This document shows positions 16,643 to 25,041 of a stretch of 64,000 nt of DNA, in pieces. The position numbers were made by a program, and so were the translations under genes. The notes under the pieces were generated by a model, which worked only from the letters and a program-made list of their open reading frames with translations, did no database searches and was not told the DNA's origin. The first letter of the stretch is position 1. Each line of letters begins with the position of its first letter. The stretch is from positions 62,001 to 126,000 of the forward strand of contig NZ_JBHUHX010000032.1 of assembly GCF_042682685.1 (NCBI RefSeq). Reading direction: 5' to 3'. This stretch comes from Imhoffiella fuscus. GTDB taxonomy: Bacteria; Pseudomonadota; Gammaproteobacteria; Chromatiales; Chromatiaceae.

Positions 16643-17053
16643 CAGAGAACATCGGTAAAGACATACATGTTTTTGCGATCCGGGCCGGATTCGTGATGGA
16701 TATCGGCAGGGCGCTGGGATCGCCGGGTGCTTTCGCGATCGGAAACGGAGAGCGGTCGTCTTCCCATTCCGGGATGTAGCTGACGACGATTTTGGGATTC
16801 CGATAACGAACGCAACGGTGCCACGGCGCTTGCGGACGCGCGGTAGATGATCGCCGTCAGGTATCTTGACGGTGACGGGTGCGCTGCAGCGACTGCAACA
16901 TGCATTGCCGCTTATCCTCTTGGCAAGACTCGGGCTGTTATTCTAGTGTCCAGTCGCCTTTTGCTCCCTCAACCCGATCAAGGATCCTCCGCTCGATGAA
17001 CGCACCTCAGTCAAACCAGTCCATCGCCGCGCGGTTTTCCGGTTAGCGCGGCG
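16643..17053. other. Divergent intergenic region between the sensor operon and the SWIM operon
   Basis: 411 bp with no gene. It must hold the promoters of the PotD-like gene (minus) and the SWIM gene at 17054 (plus), but I see no clear hexamers. A 16-codon open frame (16996-17046, begins MNAPQSNQS, ends TAG) stops 7 bases before the SWIM start and could be a leader peptide; it is not in frame with the SWIM gene. Confidence 0.4.
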
Positions 17054-18409
17054 ATGGCGTCTCCCTGGACGGTCGAGCAGGTCATCGGTATGGCGCCGGA
17101 TGCCGCGTCCACGAGCGCGGGCCGCAAGCTGGCGAGCGCCGCCAAGTGGCAGAGGCTCGGCCAGACGGATCGGCTGGTCTGGGGCGAGATCAAGGGCAGC
17201 GGCAGCACGCCTTACCAGACCTGCATCGACACCGCCGGACCTGCCTTCAAGTGCTCCTGCCCGAGCCGCAAGTTCCCCTGCAAGCACGCTCTGGGTCTCG
17301 CCTTGGTCCATGCCGCGTCCACCTCGGCCTTCGCTGCGGATACCCCGCCCGAGTGGGCCGCCGAATGGCTCGCGAAGCGGGAGGCGCGCTCGGAGCGCGA
17401 GACCAAGACGGCCGAGCCGCTCGATCAGGCCACCGAACAGCGCCGTGTCGCCGCACAGTCGAAGCGCCGCGATCAGCGCGAGGAGAAGATGCAGGCAGGT
17501 GTCGAAGAGCTGCAGCGCTGGCTCGCCGATACCCTGCGCCAGGGCCTGGCGCGCGCCATGGAACAGCATCAGCCCTGGGATCACATGACGGCACGTCTGG
17601 TCGACGCGCAGATCCCAGGCCTGGCGCGCTGGCTCCGTCGCTGCCAGGAGGCGCGCTATGGCTCCGAGCAGTGGCAGGACACCGCCCTGCAGGCATTGTC
17701 GCGTCTCCAGTTGATTCTGGACGCCTACCAGCGCCGCGAGACGCTGCCAGAGCCGGTCAAGGCGGATCTGTATGAGCTTTTGGGCGTGACCCAAGGCAAG
17801 GAGACGATCCTGGCCCAACCAGGCGTCGCCGATACCTGGCGGATCATGGGCAAGTGGACCGGCGACGCGGATCGTCTCCAGGTCCAGCGCACCTGGCTGC
17901 GCGGCGAGCGGACCCAACGCTGGGCGCTGCTGCTGGATTTCGCGGTCGCCAACGCCGTGCTGCCCATCACCCCGGAGGAGGGCGCGGGCATCGAGGGCGA
18001 GCTGGCCTTCTATCCGGCGACCTGGCCCGTTCGCGCGCTCCTGAAGACACGGCAGGGGACGCAACCGGCGCAGCCGAGCGCCTTGATCGCCGCATGCGAG
18101 GGTCTCGAAGGGCTCTACCGCAGCTACGCCGAGCGTCTGGCCGCGACCCCCTGGCTGGAGCGGATTCCGGCCGGTCTGCGCGATGTGACCCCGGTCAAGC
18201 TGGACGACCACTGGTTCCTGATCGACGCGGAGCATCGACGGATCCCGCTCGCGCGCCACTTCCCCTTGCGCTGGGAACTGCTGGCCATGGGCGGCGGCGA
18301 GCCGGTGCAGCTGTTCGGTGAGTGGGATGGAGACGCCTTCTTTCCGCTGACCATTGCGGACGGGTCGCGTCTCCAGGGCTTTCACGCACTGCACATGGAG
18401 CTTTCGTGA
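17054..18409 (+). CDS. SWIM zinc-finger protein, first gene of MoxR-VWA operon
   Basis: A 451-residue protein. The SWIM motif FKCSCPSRKFPCKHALG (about residues 74-90) fits CxCx(n)CxH exactly. It is followed by an Ala/Arg/Glu-rich coiled linker (about 105-160) and a C-terminal region with several Trp. Genes 17054-24507 are all co-oriented with overlapping stop/start codons: the stop TGA here overlaps the ATG of the next gene (TGATG at 18407-18411). SWIM proteins of this type recur beside DUF5691, MoxR, DUF5682 and VWA genes. The role may be to bind DNA or target proteins for the ATPase system. Confidence 0.85.
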   Translation: MASPWTVEQVIGMAPDAASTSAGRKLASAAKWQRLGQTDRLVWGEIKGSGSTPYQTCIDTAGPAFKCSCPSRKFPCKHALGLALVHAASTSAFAADTPPEWAAEWLAKREARSERETKTAEPLDQATEQRRVAAQSKRRDQREEKMQAGVEELQRWLADTLRQGLARAMEQHQPWDHMTARLVDAQIPGLARWLRRCQEARYGSEQWQDTALQALSRLQLILDAYQRRETLPEPVKADLYELLGVTQGKETILAQPGVADTWRIMGKWTGDADRLQVQRTWLRGERTQRWALLLDFAVANAVLPITPEEGAGIEGELAFYPATWPVRALLKTRQGTQPAQPSALIAACEGLEGLYRSYAERLAATPWLERIPAGLRDVTPVKLDDHWFLIDAEHRRIPLARHFPLRWELLAMGGGEPVQLFGEWDGDAFFPLTIADGSRLQGFHALHMELS

Positions 18410-19995
18410 TGGAGCTCTGGAACGACCTCACGCGCACCGCGCTGCTCGGCACCGAGCGCGGCACCCGAACCTGGGACGCGCCCGATGCGCTCGGGACGGT
18501 CCTGTCCCGGCTGCAAGCCCAAGAAGCGGACGCCCCGGTCCATCTGCTGCGCTGCTCGGCGGTCGTGGGCAATTTTGCGCAAGCCGGCCGGTTGCCGGCT
18601 CGGCTCGCATCGGCTCCACCATTGCCGGTCGAACCGGATCCACGACCGCCCCTCGGGAGCGCCCGACATCTGCGCCTCATGCTCCAGGACGATCGGCTCA
18701 AAACCCTGCTCCCCGAATGGCTGGCGCTGCTCGCCGAGCATGGGCTGCGTGCCCCGGAGTCCAGCATTCCGACGCTCCTGGGCCTGGCCTCGCGGAGTCC
18801 CGACCTGCGGCGGGCCATCATGACCGTCATCGGCTCGAAGGGCCTGTGGCTGGCGGGACAGAGTTCGGAGTGGGAACCACTGCTGAACGTCGCGGATCGC
18901 GGGCGGCTCGACGCAGCGCTGTGGGAGACCGGCACACCGGAGCAGCGACTGGCCTATCTGGCCCAGACGCGCCGCGAGGATCCCGCACAGGCCGTCGAGC
19001 TGCTGGCCGCCGTCTGGTCGCAAGAAGGAGCCCGTGAGCGACGCAAGCTGCTGGGTGTCTTGAGCGACGCACCCGGATCGACGGATGTAGCCTTCCTGGA
19101 GTCCGCCCTCGCGGATCGCAGCAAGGACGTGCGCGGCGATGCGGCTGGACTCCTGGCCCGGATACCCGGCTCGACGGTGCGGACACGGGCGGTGGAGCTG
19201 CTGGATGGCTGGCTCGGATTCGAGTCCAAGACCGGACTGATGGGGACGCTCAAAGGCCGCAAGGGTCAGCTGAGCGTCACGCTGCCCGAGGACTGGGACA
19301 GCGCCTGGACGACGCTCGGCATCCACGAGAAACCACCCAAGGGGATGGGACGGAAGGCCTGGTGGCTGGAGCAGCTGCTGGGGCTGGTCGATCCCGACCA
19401 TTGGATCGAACGCTGGCAGCTCTCAGCCCCCGAGATCCTCCGCATGGTCGAGGGTCACGAGTGGCAGGGCACGCTGCTGGCGGGCTGGCGGCGCGCCACC
19501 CGGCATTTCAGCAATGGCGCATGGGCGCGTGTGCTGATCGCGGGAACGGTCGACTCCGACTCCGATGCTGCGTTGTGGGCGATCCTGAGTCCCTCGGAGC
19601 AGGAGGACGCGTTGGCCCAGTCCCTCGACACGCCGAGCAAGGGCGAGCCGTTCGCGCGGGCCTTCGATCGCCTCGGACATCTACAGCACCGTTGGAGTCC
19701 GTCTTTTTCGTCGGTCGTGCTTCAGGCCTGTCTCACGCTGTTCCGCGATCAGACGCCGGACGCCAACTATGCCCGCTACGCCATCCTCCGTCAGGTTGCG
19801 GCACATCTCGATCCTGGCGGATATCGGCTCGTGGAGCAGGGCTTCGAGCCGCACCTTCAGGCGTCTTCCGCTTGGCAGAAGATCGCTACCGAGATGCTGG
19901 ACACACTGAGGTTTCGCAACGACATGATCCAGGCCATCGAATCCGCGCGCACCGGATCCGTTCGCATCGAATCAGACCAACGAGGTACGCCTTGA
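18409..19995 (+). CDS. DUF5691 protein
   Basis: A 528-residue cytoplasmic protein. The start MELWNDLTRTALLGTERGTR is the hallmark N terminus of DUF5691. The rest is an all-alpha, HEAT-like repeat protein (AVELLAAVWSQEGARERRKLLGVL, then VAFLESALADRSKDVRGDAAGLLARI). The function is unknown; helical repeats suggest a scaffold. ATG at 18409 overlaps the SWIM stop codon and is preferred over the upstream frame, which lies inside the SWIM gene. The stop overlaps the TTG start of the MoxR gene. Confidence 0.82.
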   Translation: MELWNDLTRTALLGTERGTRTWDAPDALGTVLSRLQAQEADAPVHLLRCSAVVGNFAQAGRLPARLASAPPLPVEPDPRPPLGSARHLRLMLQDDRLKTLLPEWLALLAEHGLRAPESSIPTLLGLASRSPDLRRAIMTVIGSKGLWLAGQSSEWEPLLNVADRGRLDAALWETGTPEQRLAYLAQTRREDPAQAVELLAAVWSQEGARERRKLLGVLSDAPGSTDVAFLESALADRSKDVRGDAAGLLARIPGSTVRTRAVELLDGWLGFESKTGLMGTLKGRKGQLSVTLPEDWDSAWTTLGIHEKPPKGMGRKAWWLEQLLGLVDPDHWIERWQLSAPEILRMVEGHEWQGTLLAGWRRATRHFSNGAWARVLIAGTVDSDSDAALWAILSPSEQEDALAQSLDTPSKGEPFARAFDRLGHLQHRWSPSFSSVVLQACLTLFRDQTPDANYARYAILRQVAAHLDPGGYRLVEQGFEPHLQASSAWQKIATEMLDTLRFRNDMIQAIESARTGSVRIESDQRGTP

Positions 19996-21089
19996 GCACC
20001 CAAAGCCCCAACGAAGCCATTCTGCGCCAGCATGCCGAGCAGGAGTTCGCCCATGAGATCGAGGCGCTCAAGGCGGTCGACGAGCATCCCAGACCACCCA
20101 ACTGGACGCTCTCGCCCTGGGCCGTGCGCACCTATCTCATGGGCGGCGCGCTGAGCAATGGGGTCGAGATCAGCCCCAAATACATCGGTCAGGCCCGCCT
20201 GATGGAGATCGCCATCTCCACGCTGGCGACCGATCGCGCCCTCTTGCTCTATGGGCTCCCTGGAACCGCCAAGTCCTGGGTCTCCGAGCACCTGGCGGCG
20301 GCGATCTCGGGCGATTCCACCCTGGTGGTTCAGGGCACGGCGGGCATCGGCGAGGAGGCGCTGCGCTACGGCTGGAACTATGCGCGGCTGATCGCGGACG
20401 GTCCCTCGCGCGCCGCGCTGGTGCCGAGTCCGGTCATGCACGCTCTTGAACACGGCGCCCTGGTCCGGGTCGAGGAGCTGACCCGCGTCCCGGCGGACGT
20501 GCAGGACAGCCTCATCACCATCCTGTCCGAGAAGACGCTCCCCGTGCCGGAGCTCAATACCGAGGTCCAGGCACGCAAGGGCTTCAACGTCATCGCCACC
20601 GCCAACAACCGCGACAAGGGCGTCAACGAGCTGTCGAGCGCCTTGAAGCGCCGCTTCAACACCGTGGTGCTGCCGGTGCCGGAGACGCTGGAGGAAGAGA
20701 CCGAGATCGTCCAGCAACGCGTCGAGCGGCTCGGGCGTGCGCTCGAACTGCCGACCGAGAAGCCGGCGCTGCAGGAGATCCGGCGCATCGTCAGCGTCTT
20801 CCGCGAGCTGCGCCAGGGCATGACCGCCGACGGCAAGACCAAGCTCAAGACGCCCTCCGGCACCCTGAGCACGGCCGAGGCGATCTCCGTCGTCAACAGC
20901 GGCATGGCCCTGGCCGCGCACTTCGGCGACGGCCAGATGCGCGCAGGCGACGTGGCCTCCGGGCTGCTCGGCGCGATCGTCAAGGATCCGGTGCAGGACA
21001 AGGTCGTCTGGCAGGAGTACCTGGAGACCGTCGTCAAGGAACGCTCGGACTGGAAGGACCTCTATCGGGCCTGTCGCGAGATGCTATGA
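19992..21089 (+). CDS. MoxR-type AAA+ ATPase
   Basis: A 365-residue AAA+ ATPase of the MoxR group. Walker A is GLPGTAKS, Walker B-like LVRVEEL, sensor 1 VIATANNRDKG, and the Arg-finger/sensor 2 region LSSALKRRFN. MoxR ATPases act with VWA proteins to insert metals or remodel partner complexes. The start is a TTG at 19992 that overlaps the previous stop (TTGA); no ATG lies near it in frame, and the product begins STQSPNEAI. The stop overlaps the next ATG (ATGA), so it is strongly coupled to DUF5682. Confidence 0.9.
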   Translation: MSTQSPNEAILRQHAEQEFAHEIEALKAVDEHPRPPNWTLSPWAVRTYLMGGALSNGVEISPKYIGQARLMEIAISTLATDRALLLYGLPGTAKSWVSEHLAAAISGDSTLVVQGTAGIGEEALRYGWNYARLIADGPSRAALVPSPVMHALEHGALVRVEELTRVPADVQDSLITILSEKTLPVPELNTEVQARKGFNVIATANNRDKGVNELSSALKRRFNTVVLPVPETLEEETEIVQQRVERLGRALELPTEKPALQEIRRIVSVFRELRQGMTADGKTKLKTPSGTLSTAEAISVVNSGMALAAHFGDGQMRAGDVASGLLGAIVKDPVQDKVVWQEYLETVVKERSDWKDLYRACREML

Positions 21090-23356
21090 GCACCCATGTC
21101 TTCGGCGTCCGGCACCATGGTCCGGGTTCCGCGCGCAGTTTGCTCGATGCCCTTGAGACCCTGACGCCCGACATCGTCCTGGTCGAAGGTCCGCCGGAAG
21201 GCGATGCGCTGGTCGCCCTGGCCGGTCACGCCCAGATGCGCCCGCCGGTCGCCATGCTGGTCTATGCGCCGGACGACCCGAGCGACGCCTCCTATTATCC
21301 CTTCGCCCGGTTCTCGCCCGAGTGGCAGGCGATCCACTATGCCCTGGGGCGCGACATCCCGATCCGCTTCATGGATCTGCCGCTCGCCAATCGCATTGCG
21401 CTTCGGCGACGGGCACGTGAGGAGGCTGCCTCGCCGGACGCGGCACCCTCAGAGGATGACGGGGCCGAGCCGAGCACTGAGCCAGCCGAGCCCTGGCGTG
21501 GCGATCCACTCGCGCTGATCGCGCAGGCCGCCGGCTACGAGGACAGCGAACGCTGGTGGGAACACATGGTCGAGGAGCGTCGCGACACCCAGTCGCTCTT
21601 CGACGGCATCCGCACCGCCATGACCGCGCTGCGCGAGCAGGTCGAAGGTGAACTTGCGCAGGATCCGCCGATCCTGGACCGCTATCGCGAGGCCGCCATG
21701 CGCAAGATCCTGCGCGCGGCCGAGAAGGAGGGCTTTGCGCGCATCGCCGTCGTGTGCGGCGCCTGGCACGTCCCGGCGCTGGAGCAGCGCCCCTCGCAGA
21801 GCGAGGACAACCGGCTCCTCAAGGGGCTGCCCAAGGTCAAGACGACCGCGACCTGGGTTCCCTGGACCTACGGGCGTCTGAGCTACCACAGCGGTTACGG
21901 TGCCGGGGTCGGGTCGCCCGGCTGGTACGACCACCTCTGGTCGCAGTCCGGCGACGTCGCGACCCCCTGGCTGATCAAGGTCGCCCGGGCGTTTCGGGCC
22001 GAGGGGCTCGACATCTCCAGCGCCCATGTCATCGAATCCGTGCGTCTCGCCGAGACCCTGGCGGCCATGCGTGCTCGGCCCCTGCCGTCGCTCGCCGAAC
22101 TCAACGATGCGACCCAGACCGTCATGCTGTTCGGTGAATCGGCACCGATGCAGCTCATCCATGCGCGTCTCATCGTCGGCGAGCGGCTGGGGCAGGTGCC
22201 CGAGTCGACGCCCTCGACGCCACTGCAGGAGGATCTGCGCGCCCAGCAGCGGCGTCTGCGGCTCAAGCCGAGCGCGAGCGATCAGTCAATGGTGTTCGAT
22301 CTGCGCAAGCCGAACGATCTGGCCCGCAGCCATCTCCTGCATCGGCTGAGGCTCCTCGATGTCCCCTGGGGCCGCAACGGCGGACGCGAGGCCGGCAAGG
22401 GCACCTTCAAGGAGTCCTGGCGGATCAAGTGGGAGCCGGACTTCGAGGTGGCGCTGATCGAGGCCGGCCGCTGGGGCAACGGCATCGAACAGGCGGCGAC
22501 GGCGGCGGTCGTTCAGGAGGCGCATCGGCGCGAGGACATCGGCCAGTTGGCGGCCTTGGCGCGGCAGGCGCTGCTCGCCGACCTGGGCGAGGCCATCGAG
22601 CCCGTCATCGAGCAGCTCCAGTCGCGGGCGGCGCTCGCCGCAGACGTGCTGGTGCTGATGCAGGCCGTCCCGGAGCTGGCCCGGCTGGCCCGCTACGGGG
22701 ATGTCCGCAAGACGGCGGTCGAGCGCGTCGACACGCTCTTGGACGGCCTCTTGGCGCGCATCTTCATCGGCCTCCCCAATGCCTGCAGCGGCATCAACGA
22801 GGAGGCGGCGGAGACCCTGTTCGGCCACATCCAGGGCGTCCACGAGGGGCTCCAGCTCCTGGACGACACGCGGCTCCAAGCCCAGTGGCAGCGCACCCTG
22901 AGCCAGCTTGCCGACACCCAGAGCCTGCAGGGCATCATTCGCGGGCGCTGCTGCCGGCTGCTGCTCGATACCGGCGCGATGGACGAGGAGGGTGCCGCGC
23001 GCCAGCTCGGCCTGGCCTTGTCGAGGGGCAATGCCCCCGGCCAGTCCGCCGCCTGGCTGGACGGCTTTCTGCGCGACAGCGGTCAGCTCCTGATCCACGA
23101 CCACGCCCTCTGGCAGCTCGTCGACCAATGGGTGTGCCAGCTTGCGGAGGAGACCTTCATGCAGGTCATCCCGCTGCTGCGGCGGACCTTTTCGAGCTTC
23201 GAGGCAGCCGAGCGCCGTCAGATGGGCGAGCGCGTCAAACGCGGACCCATGGTGCTCGGTTCGACGAACGATCATCCCGGCGAGTTCGACCGTGCGCGGG
23301 CGGAGGCGACGCTGCCGCTGTTGTCTCGGCTCTTCGGTCTGGAGGACGGCGAATGA
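21086..23356 (+). CDS. DUF5682 protein
   Basis: A 756-residue cytoplasmic protein. The start STHVFGVRHHGPGSARSLLDALE, followed by PDIVLVEGPPEGDAL, is the DUF5682 signature. The HHGPGSAR and EGPPE segments resemble the metal-site motifs of TraB/ChaN/EreA-like hydrolases, so a hydrolytic or metal-binding activity is possible; this is inference from motif shape. A conserved-looking VVCGAWHVPAL segment with His (about residue 228) supports the same idea. The C-terminal half is helical. ATGA overlaps join it to both neighbours. Confidence 0.83.
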   Translation: MSTHVFGVRHHGPGSARSLLDALETLTPDIVLVEGPPEGDALVALAGHAQMRPPVAMLVYAPDDPSDASYYPFARFSPEWQAIHYALGRDIPIRFMDLPLANRIALRRRAREEAASPDAAPSEDDGAEPSTEPAEPWRGDPLALIAQAAGYEDSERWWEHMVEERRDTQSLFDGIRTAMTALREQVEGELAQDPPILDRYREAAMRKILRAAEKEGFARIAVVCGAWHVPALEQRPSQSEDNRLLKGLPKVKTTATWVPWTYGRLSYHSGYGAGVGSPGWYDHLWSQSGDVATPWLIKVARAFRAEGLDISSAHVIESVRLAETLAAMRARPLPSLAELNDATQTVMLFGESAPMQLIHARLIVGERLGQVPESTPSTPLQEDLRAQQRRLRLKPSASDQSMVFDLRKPNDLARSHLLHRLRLLDVPWGRNGGREAGKGTFKESWRIKWEPDFEVALIEAGRWGNGIEQAATAAVVQEAHRREDIGQLAALARQALLADLGEAIEPVIEQLQSRAALAADVLVLMQAVPELARLARYGDVRKTAVERVDTLLDGLLARIFIGLPNACSGINEEAAETLFGHIQGVHEGLQLLDDTRLQAQWQRTLSQLADTQSLQGIIRGRCCRLLLDTGAMDEEGAARQLGLALSRGNAPGQSAAWLDGFLRDSGQLLIHDHALWQLVDQWVCQLAEETFMQVIPLLRRTFSSFEAAERRQMGERVKRGPMVLGSTNDHPGEFDRARAEATLPLLSRLFGLEDGE

Positions 23357-24507
23357 GTCAAGACGCACGCGAGCGGCGCTGGCGCCTGATCCTGGGCGGC
23401 GAGCCATCCGACGGCATCGGGCTGGCCCTGCAAGGCGAGGACACCCGAATCGATCAATGCCTCAACGCCGTCTACGGCCAGGCGGGGCGACGCGGTAGCT
23501 TGGCGGGCTCCTCGCCGAACGTGGCCCGCTGGCTGGGCGATATCCGTCAGTATTTCCCGTCCTCGATCGTACAGGTCATGCAGAAGGACGCCATCGAGCG
23601 GCTTGGGCTGGAGCAACTCCTGCTGGAGCCCGAGGTGCTGGAGGCGGTCGAGGCCGATGTCCATCTGGTCGCGACCCTCGTGACGCTCAAGCACGTCGTC
23701 CCCGCGCGCACCAAGGACACCGCGCGCCAGGTCGTCCGCCGCGTGGTCGAGGACCTGATGCGCCGGCTCGACCAACCCATGCGTCAGGCCGTGACCGGCG
23801 CGCTCAACCGCGCCGTCCGCAACCGCCGGCCCAGGCTCAAGGAGATCGATTGGCACCGCACCATCAAGGCCAATCTCAAGCACTACCAGCCGGCGCAACG
23901 CACCATCGTCCCGGAGCTGCGCATCGGCTTCGGGCGCAAGCGCTCTTCACTGCGGGACGTCGTGCTCTGTGTCGATCAGAGCGGCTCCATGGCCACCTCG
24001 GTCGTCTATTCCAGCATCTTCGCGGCCGTCATGGCCTCGCTGCCGGCCTTGAGCACCCGACTGGTGGTGTTCGACACCGCCGTCGTCGACATGAGCGACG
24101 CCCTTCAGGACGACCCCGTCGATCTGCTCTTCGGCGTGCAGCTCGGCGGCGGAACCGACATCAACCGGGCGCTCACCTACAGCCAGGGCCTCATTCGACG
24201 CCCAAGCGACACGGTGTTCGTCCTCATCAGCGACCTCTACGAAGGCGGCGACCAGACCGAGATGCTCAAGCGCGCTGCCAGCATCAAGGCATCGGGCGCC
24301 GAATTCATCACCCTGCTGGCCCTGAGCGACGAGGGGGCACCCTTCTACGACCACCAGATTGCCGGCCAATACGCCGCCATGGGAATCCCGACCTTCGCCT
24401 GCACCCCGGATCAGTTCCCGGCACTGATGGCCGCCGCGATCGGCCACGAGGATGTCAACGCCTGGGCTGCGCGGGAGCAGATTGTGACTACGCGGGGCGG
24501 AGGTTGA
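23353..24507 (+). CDS. VWA domain protein, last gene of MoxR-VWA operon
   Basis: A 384-residue protein. The N-terminal half is helical (to about residue 190); the C-terminal half is a VWA domain with MIDAS residues DQSGSM (about 208-213) and GGTD (about 262-265). It is the natural partner of the MoxR ATPase at 19992. It is a clear paralogue of the truncated VWA gene at 1-571. The start ATG overlaps the DUF5682 stop. The operon ends here; a MITE-like element follows 22 bp later. Confidence 0.9.
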   Translation: MSQDARERRWRLILGGEPSDGIGLALQGEDTRIDQCLNAVYGQAGRRGSLAGSSPNVARWLGDIRQYFPSSIVQVMQKDAIERLGLEQLLLEPEVLEAVEADVHLVATLVTLKHVVPARTKDTARQVVRRVVEDLMRRLDQPMRQAVTGALNRAVRNRRPRLKEIDWHRTIKANLKHYQPAQRTIVPELRIGFGRKRSSLRDVVLCVDQSGSMATSVVYSSIFAAVMASLPALSTRLVVFDTAVVDMSDALQDDPVDLLFGVQLGGGTDINRALTYSQGLIRRPSDTVFVLISDLYEGGDQTEMLKRAASIKASGAEFITLLALSDEGAPFYDHQIAGQYAAMGIPTFACTPDQFPALMAAAIGHEDVNAWAAREQIVTTRGGG

Positions 24508-24528
24508 GAGGCGAGTAAAGGTTTACTC

Positions 24529-24665
24529 AGAGGGTGTTTACATATTCAGGTGTAAGCTCGGCGTAACCGCATGAACGGTAAAGGAAAATATCTTCCAGCA
24601 CGCCGCGCTGAGCGGTCGCAGGAAGCAATCGAATCAAGCTGTTACGTATTTTGTAAACACCCTCT
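24529..24665. mobile_element. 137 bp MITE-like element with perfect 14 bp inverted ends
   Basis: AGAGGGTGTTTACA (24529-24542) and TGTAAACACCCTCT (24652-24665) are exact inverted repeats. The interior of about 110 bp is non-coding. No transposase is present, so it is non-autonomous. I cannot define a target-site duplication with confidence. It sits exactly where the GC-rich VWA operon ends and AT-rich accessory DNA begins. Confidence 0.75.
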
Positions 24666-24685
24666 TAGAACCAGTAGATGAAATA

Positions 24686-24949
24686 ATGAGCTCTTGGCGC
24701 AATCTTGAATTGAAGCTTAGAGAAATTGCAGGTGAGGAAATGGCAAATCATAGCACAGGCCACATGATTCGGGAGTTGACTCAATCAGGAGCAATTACTG
24801 TTGAAATGTCCAAGTTAATCTTGGAGCTTTCATCACTACGAAACAAGGTTGCTCACACTGATGAAGAGGCAATCACCTACAAAGTTTCATCATCATTTGG
24901 AGAGTCGGTAAATCGTGTATTGTCTGCGCTGGAGGCTTCAAATGCCTAA
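24686..24949 (+). pseudogene. Truncated HEPN/DUF4145-like protein (C-terminal part)
   Basis: An 87-residue AT-rich frame. It reads as the C-terminal part of a DUF4145/HEPN-type helical protein (WRNLELKLREIAGE, then LELSSLRNKVAHTDEEAITY), with the HEPN signature R-x4-H (RNKVAH). The frame stays open upstream of the ATG through the right half of the MITE-like element without another start (LLEPVDEIMSSW), suggesting that insertion removed the 5' end. HEPN proteins are often RNases or their relics in defence and toxin systems. The stop TAA lies inside the attC start, as usual for an integron cassette gene. Whether it is still made is unknown. Confidence 0.6.
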
Positions 24950-25030
24950 CAAACGCGTAAACACGGATCGCACAAAGCTGCGCCGCTTCGCTCTGCAGCT
25001 TTGTGCGCCCGGTTACGCGAAGCGTTAGGT
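24944..25030. other. Integron attC recombination site
   Basis: Left end GCCTAAC (24944-24950) fits R'' (RYYYAAC) and right end GTTAGGT (25024-25030) fits R' (GTTRRRY), 87 bp apart. The interior folds: CGCACAAAGCTGC pairs perfectly with GCAGCTTTGTGCG around a short loop, and GCGTAA/TTACGC pairs further out. Ends, spacing and folding are those of a gene-cassette attC. No integrase gene or attI site lies in the window, so this is a stranded cassette junction. Confidence 0.85.
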
Positions 25031-25041
25031 CAGAAAATATC

